Shown piece by piece: positions 25,573-34,902 of a DNA stretch of 34,902 bases. The notes beneath the pieces were generated by a model. That model saw only the letters and a program-made list of their open reading frames with translations. It searched no databases and was not told where the DNA came from. Each line of letters starts with the position of its first letter. The first letter of the stretch is position 1. The position numbers and the translations under genes are program-made. The DNA is taken from positions 1 through 34,902 of the forward strand of contig NJEG01000005.1 of the NCBI GenBank assembly GCA_002254565.1, given 5' to 3'. The DNA is from Candidatus Altarchaeales archaeon ex4484_2 (GTDB taxonomy: Archaea > Altiarchaeota > Altiarchaeia > IMC4 > QMZM01).

Positions 25573-26604
25573 CTACGGACTAACAGCAACCTGCTTCAAG
25601 CCAAGACGCTCGTCTAAACCCAACATCAGATTCATGTTCTGCACCGCAGTACCGGAGCCGCCCTTTATCAGGTTATCTGTTGCTGAAAGCAGCAGAATCC
25701 TTCCCCGCCCCCTGTCGAAGTTAACCCCGATATCGCAGAAGTTGGTGTTAATAACATCCTTTAGGTTGGGCACGTTCTCCCCAGCCGAAGATAGAATCCG
25801 GACGAAAAACTCCTCACTATAGAAGTCACCGAATAGTTTACCTAAATCAATCTCCCCGTTTGAGAAGAGATTAACATATGATAATATCCCCCGGCAGTGG
25901 TTACCGATTGAAGGAGTGAATGAGATGCTCAGATCCGAATCAAACTCCCTGGACAGGATGTGCTCCATCTCAGGGGTGTGCCTGTGCTCCAGAACCCTAT
26001 ACGGCCTCAGGTTGGATGACATCTCGGGATGATGCAGGAAACGGGAGGGTTTAGCTCCTGCCCCGGAGGAGCCTGATACAGAGGAGACCACAATCCTTCC
26101 CAGGTCAAGTGACTTCTTATGCCTTGACAGAGGAGCCAGGGCCAGTATTATTGAGGTGGTATAGCACCCGGGATTAGCTATGAAACTTGCTTTCTTTATC
26201 TCCTCCCGATATAGCTCAGGCAGACCGTAGACTGCCTTATCAAGAAGCTCCGGGTTGTCGAAGCCCGGGTAGGTTTTTGAATCAATCTCCGGGTTCTTGA
26301 TGCGGAACTTGCCGCCCATGCTAACAACCTTAATCCCTCTCTCAAGAACTGATTGCATGGAATTAATCCATTCACCGGGTGGTGCAGCAACATAGAGGAA
26401 GTCAGCGTCCAGGTTCTCTAAATCCATCTCCCGGAACTCAGCATCCAGAAACCCTCTTAGGTAAGTGAGGTGTGAGGAAACCTTCTTCCCTGCCAGGCTC
26501 CTTGATACGGGAATTATTTCATCGATTTTGGGGTGATTAACCAGAAGCCGGAGCAGTTCGGAACCGATATACCCTGATGCCCCTATCACAGCAACAGAAG
26601 TCAT
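25573..26604 (-). CDS. argC: N-acetyl-gamma-glutamyl-phosphate reductase
   Basis: VAVIGASGYIGSELLRLL; FIANPGCYTTSIILALAPL; SSVSGSSGAGAKPS; HRHTPEMEHIL. Confidence 0.95.
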   Translation of the reverse strand: MTSVAVIGASGYIGSELLRLLVNHPKIDEIIPVSRSLAGKKVSSHLTYLRGFLDAEFREMDLENLDADFLYVAAPPGEWINSMQSVLERGIKVVSMGGKFRIKNPEIDSKTYPGFDNPELLDKAVYGLPELYREEIKKASFIANPGCYTTSIILALAPLSRHKKSLDLGRIVVSSVSGSSGAGAKPSRFLHHPEMSSNLRPYRVLEHRHTPEMEHILSREFDSDLSISFTPSIGNHCRGILSYVNLFSNGEIDLGKLFGDFYSEEFFVRILSSAGENVPNLKDVINTNFCDIGVNFDRGRGRILLLSATDNLIKGGSGTAVQNMNLMLGLDERLGLKQVAVSP

Positions 26605-26819
26605 TTTTGTTCCCCGGCCAGTTTCACATCCTCATGGGTTATTGTCTTCCTGCCAGCGTGTTTAGCGAAAACAGCAGCCCTCGTGGATAGCTCAACCGCA
26701 AAAGACTCCAGCTCATCCCTCAAGTCCTCAACAGCTCTCTCACTCACCCTGTCAACTCCCTTGGACAGCCCAGTCCTCCTCATAATCCTATCCACCGGCG
26801 CTAGAGGTATTTCAGCCAT
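26601..26819 (-). CDS. Archaeal histone
   Basis: 72-aa histone fold: EIPLAPVDRIMRRTGLSKGVDRVSERAVEDLRDELESFAVELSTRAAVFAKHAGRKTITHEDVKLA. Confidence 0.96.
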   Translation of the reverse strand: MAEIPLAPVDRIMRRTGLSKGVDRVSERAVEDLRDELESFAVELSTRAAVFAKHAGRKTITHEDVKLAGEQK

Positions 26820-26928
26820 AATCTAATCATTTATTGATTGCAATTATGGATTAATAAACTATTTTCTCTTCCTCTTGTGAGGGTATTTATTTTGTAACGA
26901 TTAATTAATATAAATACACGCTTATGTA

Positions 26929-29406
26929 GTGGTGATACCCATGACATCAAAAAAAGATAAGTTCATTCTATGGCTTGAGGAGACAGGAATAGAAGACATT
27001 CCCCTGGTTGGAGGGAAAAACGCCTCCCTGGGAGAGATGATAAAAGAGCTGGCTGACGAAGGCGTTAACGTACCCAACGGATTCGCCATAACAGCAGAGG
27101 CATATAAACACCTGCTCAAACACGGAGGCATAGAGGAGGATATAACAGAGATACTATCCGATCTGGATACACACAACATCCAGAACCTCAGAAGGAAGGG
27201 GAAGGAGATACGGGAATTAATCAGGAACCTGGATTTCCCGCAAGAGCTGAGGAATGCTATCACGGAGGCATATAGGGAGATGGGCTCCCGCTTCGGGTAC
27301 GGGGAAAACCCTGATGTTGCCGTGAGGTCTAGTGCAACAGCTGAGGACTTGCCTGATGCATCATTCGCAGGGCAGCAGGACACATACCTGAACATTAAGG
27401 GAGATAATGACCTCATAGAGGCCTGTAAGAAATGCTTTGCCTCCCTCTTTACTGATCGGGCCATATCCTACAGGGAGGATAAAGGATTCAACCACTTCGA
27501 TGTGTATTTGTCTATTGCCGTGCAGAAGATGGTGCGCTCGGATGCATCATCCTCTGGTGTCATGTTCTCTATCGATACCGAATCCGGGTTCAAGGATGCT
27601 GTGTTCATAACAGGTTCATACGGTCTGGGTGAAAACATCGTTCAGGGCGCAGTGAACCCCGATGAATTCTATGTCTTCAAGCCCACACTCAGGGAAGGCT
27701 ACAAACCAATCATAGGCAAAAAACTGGGCAACAAGAAGATAAAGATGGTATACTCCGATAAGGGAGATGAGAAGATAAGAAACATAGAAACCCGAGAAGA
27801 AGAAAGGGGAACATTCTGCATAAACGACGAAGAGATATTGAAACTAGCTAAGTGGGCTTGCATCATAGAAGACCACTACAGTGAAAAGGCGGGATACTTT
27901 AAGCCCATGGACATTGAGTGGGCGAAAGACGGTGACGGGGAGAAAGCAGGTACCGGAGAACTTTTTATAGTACAGGCCCGTCCCGAGACCGTGCACTCCC
28001 AGAAAGATTTCTCCATAATCAAGAACTACGTCCTCAAAGAGGAAGGCAACGTCCTGGTGGAGGGACATGCTGTTGGTGAAATGATAGGTCAGGGTAAAGT
28101 TAATGTTATAGTCTCAGCAGAGCATATCCAGAAATTCAAGAAAGGTGAGGTTCTCGTGACTGATATGACAGACCCTGACTGGGAGCCGATTATGAAGATT
28201 GCTGCTGCAATAGTAACCAACAGGGGAGGCAGGACCTGTCACGCAGCCATCGTCTCCAGGGAGCTGGGCATACCCTGCGTCATAGGAAGCGAGGACGCCA
28301 CCGAAAAACTCAGGGCAGGTCAGGAGGTGACCGTATCATGCGCTGAGGGAGAGACAGGCAAAGTCTACGACGGACTGCTTGATTTCAAGATTGAGGAGAT
28401 TAACCTGGAAAAACTCCCTGAAACCAGAACAAAGATTATGATGAACGTGGGTCTGCCTGACAAGGCCTTCGTGGAGGGGCAGATACCAAATGATGGCGTG
28501 GGCCTGGCAAGAGAAGAATTCATTATTAACTCCTACATCGGCATACACCCTCTTGCTCTGATACATTATGATGAACTGAAGAAGAAGGCAGGAAACGATA
28601 AGAGAATCAGGGAAGTAATCGAAAAAATCGATGAAAAAACCTCCGCCTACGAGAACAAGGTCGACTTCTTTATCGATGAGTTAGCGAGAGGAATTGGGAG
28701 GATAGCGGCAGGATTCTACCCTAATGACGTAATAGTCAGGTTATCTGACTTCAAAACCAATGAATACGCTAACCTCTTGGGGGGGTATCTCTATGAACCA
28801 AAGGAGAGCAACCCAATGATCGGCTGGAGAGGCGCCTCAAGATACTATGATGAAGACTTCAAGCCGGCTTTTGGTTTAGAGTGCAGGGCCCTGCTGAAGG
28901 CCAGGGAAGATATGGGTTTAAGGAATATTAAGGCCATGATACCCTTCTGCCGGACCGTGGAGGAGGGTAAAAGGGTTATTGAAACAATGGAGGAGTTCGG
29001 CCTGGTGCAGGGTGAAAACAACCTGGAGGTGTACGTTATGTGCGAGGTCCCAAGCAATGTTGTTCTAGCAGATCAGTTCGCTGAAATATTCGACGGCTTC
29101 AGCATAGGAAGCAACGACCTGACGCAGCTCACCCTGGGATTGGACAGGGACTCCGAGCTTGTTGCCAGAATATATGATGAGAGAAACGATGCCGTGAAGA
29201 GGCTTATAAAGCAGGTTATTGACGTCGCCAAAGAAAAGGGGAAGAAGATCGGTATCTGCGGGCAGGCGCCCTCAGACTACGAGGAATTTGCAACCTTCCT
29301 TGTCGAGTGCGGGATAGACAGCATGAGCCTGAACCCTGACACGGTCATTAAGACCAAGATTAAGATAGCTGATAAGGAAAGGGAACTGGGCATAAAACCG
29401 GATTAA
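26929..29406 (+). CDS. ppsA: Phosphoenolpyruvate synthase (GTG at 26929 or ATG at 26941)
   Basis: VGGKNASLGEMI, AVRSSATAEDLPDASFAGQQDTYLN, GGRTCHAAIVSRELGIPCVIG, SIGSNDLTQLTLGLDRDS, GICGQAPSDY. Confidence 0.97.
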   Translation: MVIPMTSKKDKFILWLEETGIEDIPLVGGKNASLGEMIKELADEGVNVPNGFAITAEAYKHLLKHGGIEEDITEILSDLDTHNIQNLRRKGKEIRELIRNLDFPQELRNAITEAYREMGSRFGYGENPDVAVRSSATAEDLPDASFAGQQDTYLNIKGDNDLIEACKKCFASLFTDRAISYREDKGFNHFDVYLSIAVQKMVRSDASSSGVMFSIDTESGFKDAVFITGSYGLGENIVQGAVNPDEFYVFKPTLREGYKPIIGKKLGNKKIKMVYSDKGDEKIRNIETREEERGTFCINDEEILKLAKWACIIEDHYSEKAGYFKPMDIEWAKDGDGEKAGTGELFIVQARPETVHSQKDFSIIKNYVLKEEGNVLVEGHAVGEMIGQGKVNVIVSAEHIQKFKKGEVLVTDMTDPDWEPIMKIAAAIVTNRGGRTCHAAIVSRELGIPCVIGSEDATEKLRAGQEVTVSCAEGETGKVYDGLLDFKIEEINLEKLPETRTKIMMNVGLPDKAFVEGQIPNDGVGLAREEFIINSYIGIHPLALIHYDELKKKAGNDKRIREVIEKIDEKTSAYENKVDFFIDELARGIGRIAAGFYPNDVIVRLSDFKTNEYANLLGGYLYEPKESNPMIGWRGASRYYDEDFKPAFGLECRALLKAREDMGLRNIKAMIPFCRTVEEGKRVIETMEEFGLVQGENNLEVYVMCEVPSNVVLADQFAEIFDGFSIGSNDLTQLTLGLDRDSELVARIYDERNDAVKRLIKQVIDVAKEKGKKIGICGQAPSDYEEFATFLVECGIDSMSLNPDTVIKTKIKIADKERELGIKPD

Positions 29407-29407
29407 T

Positions 29408-29418
29408 TTTTTTTTTCG
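29408..29418 (+). terminator. Candidate oligo-T terminator downstream of ppsA
   Basis: T-rich run directly after the ppsA stop codon. Confidence 0.45.
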
Positions 29419-29501
29419 TTTATATCTGCAGGATTAATCATTATACAACAATACGTTCAGCGCAGATTAAAGTGAACAAGTTGAAGGGATTAGAATAGAG
29501 T

Positions 29502-29948
29502 ATGGATATTAGAAAGGAACTTCAGGAGGATATTGACGGTGAAACCCTTAACTACTGCTTCAGCTGCGGCATATGCACTGGAGGCTGTCCTTCGGCCATG
29601 ATGACCGACAGCAGGTATAATCCCAGAAAGATACTTCACAGGGCTGTAATCGAAGGCAAGCTAGAGGATGATATCTGGCTCTGCACCAACTGTTACACAT
29701 GCCAGGAACGCTGCCCCACCAAGACGAAAGTCGCTGACCTGATTAGCCTGATGAGGAGAGTCTACGTTAAACACAACAAGATTCCCAGGTTCATAAAACC
29801 CCTGGTGGAGAACCTTGCTGCCTGCGGTTTCACCCAGGTTATAGGAGACCTCGAGAACAGGAGACGAGAGAGGATGGGATTGCCCAAGATGAAACACACC
29901 AGGGAGATCAGGAGGATAATGGAAAAGACAGGCGGTCTATATGAGTGA
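29502..29948 (+). CDS. hdrC: Heterodisulfide reductase subunit C-like 4Fe-4S protein
   Basis: NYCFSCGICTGGCPSAMMTDSRYNPRKIL and LCTNCYTCQERCPTKTKVADLI; overlaps hdrB. Confidence 0.92.
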   Translation: MDIRKELQEDIDGETLNYCFSCGICTGGCPSAMMTDSRYNPRKILHRAVIEGKLEDDIWLCTNCYTCQERCPTKTKVADLISLMRRVYVKHNKIPRFIKPLVENLAACGFTQVIGDLENRRRERMGLPKMKHTREIRRIMEKTGGLYE

Positions 29949-30807
29949 CAGATACGCTTACTTTATCGGCTGCACCACACCATTCAGGGTGTCCAACTAC
30001 GACCTGTCCACCAGGAGGGTCATGGAGAAACTGGGCATTGAATTAGTGGACATGAACGATGCCGGATGCTGCGGCCTCTACTATGAGGTGATTAATGAAT
30101 TAACATATCTCTCTATGGCAGCACGGATCCTGTCGATGGCAGAAGACGAGAAACTGGATCTGATGGTTATATGCAATGGATGCAACGGCTCCCTTTTTAG
30201 GGCTAACCGGAAGCTGAAGGAGAACCCGGAATTAAAGGATGAAGTCAACCAGGTCCTGGCAGATATAGACCGGGAGTTTAAGGGAACAATCGAGGTAAAG
30301 CATTATGTGAAGGTGCTCTGGGAGGATGTTGGCATGGAAAGGATTAGGGAGGAGGTGTCTAATCCGTTGGATGTTAAGGTTGCAGTCCACTATGGATGTC
30401 ATCTGCTGAGGCCTTCGGAGGAGATGCGCTTTGACAACCCCCAGGAGCCTGTCAGCCTGGACGAGCTAGTTGAGGCCACGGGAGCCAGCTCCATAGACTA
30501 CCTTGAGAAATCATTATGCTGTGGAGGCTATGTCCTGGCTGCAAACCAGGATATTGCATACAAGATGACAGGCAGGAAGCTGAGAAACGTAAAGAATGCT
30601 AAAGCCGATGTAATGATAACAGCATGTCCGTTCTGCAATGTCATGTACGACACCAACCAGAAAAGCATCGAGAGAGAGCTTAGGGAGGAGTTCAGGATCC
30701 CGGTACTCCACTATCCACAACTTCTAGGGCTTTCCATGGGATACTCTCCCAGAGAGGTTGGATTAGAGCAGAACAGGGTGAGAGTAGACCCTGGGATTTT
30801 TGGGTAG
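29941..30807 (+). CDS. hdrB: Heterodisulfide reductase subunit B-like protein
   Basis: Two CCG-type cysteine-rich domains: AYFIGCTTPFR..DAGCCGLY..CNGC and HYGCHLLRP..SLCCGGY..CPFC. Confidence 0.94.
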   Translation: MSDRYAYFIGCTTPFRVSNYDLSTRRVMEKLGIELVDMNDAGCCGLYYEVINELTYLSMAARILSMAEDEKLDLMVICNGCNGSLFRANRKLKENPELKDEVNQVLADIDREFKGTIEVKHYVKVLWEDVGMERIREEVSNPLDVKVAVHYGCHLLRPSEEMRFDNPQEPVSLDELVEATGASSIDYLEKSLCCGGYVLAANQDIAYKMTGRKLRNVKNAKADVMITACPFCNVMYDTNQKSIERELREEFRIPVLHYPQLLGLSMGYSPREVGLEQNRVRVDPGIFG

Positions 30808-30836
30808 ACTGCATGTATTTAACCCTGGAATTGTAA

Positions 30837-32725
<1,889 letters not shown>

Positions 32726-32726
32726 G

Positions 32727-33368
32727 ATGGCTAGATTCAGTTTGGTCGCCTTCGACCTGGATGGGGTGCTGGTTGACGGAACAGGAAGCTGGAGTGACGT
32801 GCACAAGGCCCTTGGGACCGACGGGCTCTCCCGGAGCCATGGAAGAGACTTCTATAACGGCAGGATAACCTTTGATGAATGGGCCAGAAAGGACACTGAT
32901 TTATGGAAGGGTGTTGATTTCGAAAAGATAAAGGAAGCACTTTATAAGACCACGTTGATGAACGGAGCGGAGGAAACAATAAACACACTGAGGGACTGGG
33001 GCTACCGGACTGCTATAATAAGCGGGGGACTTCAGATTCTCGCCGACAGGGTGAGGGAGGATTTAGGCATTGATTACGCTGTCGCAAACCGTCTATTATT
33101 CAACGACAACAAGCTCTGTGGGATAGACCAGAGGGTTGACTTCAAGGGCAAGGGCAGGATACTGGAAAAGATTATCAAAGAGAACGGGATTGAACGGGAT
33201 GAATCCGTTGCTGTGGGAGACTACATAAACGATATACCCCTATTTGAGGCAGCAGGTTACAGCATAGCGTTCAACCCCAAAGACGATAAACTTTTAGCTT
33301 ACGCAGATGAGATTATCCTGGAAAAGGATTTAACCAAGATTCTGCCTCTCCTGGAGGATGACAGATGA
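32727..33368 (+). CDS. HAD phosphatase, SerB-like
   Basis: VAFDLDGVLVDGTGSW; AIISGGLQILADRVREDLGIDYAVANRL; AVGDYINDIPLFEAAGYSIAFNPKD. Confidence 0.85.
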   Translation: MARFSLVAFDLDGVLVDGTGSWSDVHKALGTDGLSRSHGRDFYNGRITFDEWARKDTDLWKGVDFEKIKEALYKTTLMNGAEETINTLRDWGYRTAIISGGLQILADRVREDLGIDYAVANRLLFNDNKLCGIDQRVDFKGKGRILEKIIKENGIERDESVAVGDYINDIPLFEAAGYSIAFNPKDDKLLAYADEIILEKDLTKILPLLEDDR

Positions 33369-34537
33369 AAATGGAATATGCTGACAGGATAAACAGGATA
33401 CCTCCATACCTCTTCGCTGAGATAGATCGGGAGATAGAGAAAAAAAGGGGGATGGGAATGGACATAATAAATCTTAGTGTGGGAGACCCTGATTTACCCA
33501 CACCAGGGAATATAATCGAGGCCCTGAATAAAGCAGCTAGGAATCCAGAAAACCACAGGTATCCATCATATAAAGGTACGGTGGAATTCAGGGAGGCGGT
33601 TGCCGGCTGGTACAATAAGAGATTTAATGTTTCCCTGAATCCGGAAAACGAGGTTATCACCCTAATCGGCTCCAAGGAAGGTATAGCCCACACCCCTCTG
33701 GCTTTCCTTAACAGGGATGATGTTGCGCTAGTACCGGACCCATCTTATCCAGTGTACCGGATAAGCACATTGTTGGCTGACGGGAAACCCGTTTTAATGC
33801 CCCTTTTAGAGGAAAACGGATTCATACCCAACCTGGATGATATAGATGCTGAAACTAGACGCAAGGCGAAGCTGATGTTCCTGAACTACCCTAATGCACC
33901 TACGGCTGCAACAGCAGACAGGGAGTTCTTCAGGGAGGTGGTTGACTTCGCCTCCGATAGTGATGTGATAGTATGCCACGACAACCCGTACTCGGAGATG
34001 ACATTCGATAGCTATAAGGCAATGAGTTTCCTTGAGGTGAAGGGTGCTAGAGACGTGGGTATCGAATTCAACTCCCTCTCCAAGACCTTTAACATGACAG
34101 GCTGGAGGATTGGTATGGCAGTTGGTAACAGTGAGGTTATAGCAGGATTGGGAAAGGTTAAGGAGAACGTGGACTCAGGCGCGTTCCAGGCAGTGCAGGC
34201 TGCCGGTGTTGAAGCCCTTAAGGGGCCCATGGATTCAGTTGAAAAAAACAATAAAATAATCGAGGAAAGAAGGGATTACATGGTGGAGAGCCTGAACAAT
34301 GGAGGTTGGGGTATCAAGAAACCCAGTGCAACATTCTATCTATGGTTTTCTATACCAGAGGGTTATGATTCATCCATCGAATTCTGCGCCCACTTGTTGA
34401 ACAAGACAGGTGTTGTATTAACTCCGGGTGTGGGTTTCGGCAAGCAGGGTGAAGGCTATGTCAGATGTGCTCTGACCCAGCCTATTGATAGGCTGAAAGA
34501 GGCTGTTGACAGAATAAACAAAGCTGACTTAAGATGA
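33365..34537 (+). CDS. dapL: Class I/II aminotransferase, probable LL-diaminopimelate aminotransferase (DapL-like)
   Basis: INLSVGDPDLPTPGNIIEAL; YPSYKGTVEFREAVAGWY; VCHDNPYSEMTFD; NSLSKTFNMTGWRIGMAVGN. Confidence 0.8.
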   Translation: MKMEYADRINRIPPYLFAEIDREIEKKRGMGMDIINLSVGDPDLPTPGNIIEALNKAARNPENHRYPSYKGTVEFREAVAGWYNKRFNVSLNPENEVITLIGSKEGIAHTPLAFLNRDDVALVPDPSYPVYRISTLLADGKPVLMPLLEENGFIPNLDDIDAETRRKAKLMFLNYPNAPTAATADREFFREVVDFASDSDVIVCHDNPYSEMTFDSYKAMSFLEVKGARDVGIEFNSLSKTFNMTGWRIGMAVGNSEVIAGLGKVKENVDSGAFQAVQAAGVEALKGPMDSVEKNNKIIEERRDYMVESLNNGGWGIKKPSATFYLWFSIPEGYDSSIEFCAHLLNKTGVVLTPGVGFGKQGEGYVRCALTQPIDRLKEAVDRINKADLR

Positions 34538-34902
34538 TTGTTACTGTGGGTGGTATGGTGGGCGCGGGGAAATCACTACATCTCTGCAGGAGAGGTTATG
34601 AGAAAGATGGCAGGTGATAAGGGGATGAACCTGCAGGAGTTCTCAGCTTATGCCGAAAAACATCCAGAAATAGATAAAGAGATAGATAATGAACAGAAAA
34701 AAAAAGCCTCCGGGGACTGTGTGGTTGATGGCAGACTGGCCGCGTATTTTATTGATAACGCAGATCTCAGGGTTTGGCTAACAGCCCCAATTGAGGACAG
34801 GGCTAAAAGGATTGCATTAAGAGAGGGTATTGGGGTTAAGGAGGCCAGGAACGGGATTATTGACAGGGAAAAAAGCGAGAGAAGAAGATATAAGCTGATA
34901 TA
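34534..34902 (+). pseudogene. cmk: Archaeal cytidylate kinase, disrupted just after the P-loop (continues past window end)
   Basis: Frame 1 MIVTVGGMVGAGKS, then a shift to YISAGEVMRKMAGDKGMNLQEFSAYAEKHPEIDKEIDNEQKKKASGDCVVDGRLAAYFIDNADLRVWLTAPIEDRAKRIALREGIGVKEARNGIIDREKSERRRYKLI. About 13-14 residues appear missing at the junction. Confidence 0.75.

Noticed and set aside
26922-27464. 180-aa minus-strand ORF
   Set aside because: Antisense to phosphoenolpyruvate synthase, no supporting motif.

Overview
This is an archaeal chromosomal window, probably euryarchaeal, densely packed with mostly co-oriented and overlapping genes. It carries six recognisable blocks. (1) A ferredoxin, then a minus-strand MacB/LolCDE-like ABC module (ATPase, FtsX-type permease, secreted CARDB/COG1361-like protein). 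(2) A DrrAB-type ABC exporter with a PadR regulator, a membrane-tethered winged-helix protein, and small secreted or membrane proteins. (3) A methanofuran-biosynthesis neighbourhood: MfnA, a HisA/HisF-like protein, an Lrp/AsnC regulator, an MfnD-like ATP-grasp and an MfnF-like kinase-fold protein, next to an agmatinase. (4) A duplicated two-gene module, a RecA/KaiC-like protein with no recognisable Walker A motif plus a small integral-membrane protein, with a HAD phosphatase on the opposite strand between the copies. (5) Information-processing and housekeeping genes: RNase Z, nucleotidyltransferase, CpaF/GspE-type ATPase, MATE, HisI, aIF1A, RIO1, DUF371, CBS protein, ArgC, histone and PpsA. 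(6) HdrC-HdrB, SepCysS, PAC2, SerB-like HAD, DapL-like aminotransferase and a cytidylate kinase. No rRNA, tRNA or CRISPR array was recognised. The main observations are the duplicated pseudo-RecA/membrane module; a shared ~60-bp element with three TGAAAC boxes at identical 22/21-bp spacing upstream of two secreted-protein genes; a lipoprotein with seven 26-aa C-x11-C repeats; and four conserved genes broken by small indels (DUF1622, DUF504/UPF0248, the small membrane protein and cytidylate kinase), which are either assembly errors or real decay. All family calls come from reading the protein sequences; no database search was run.
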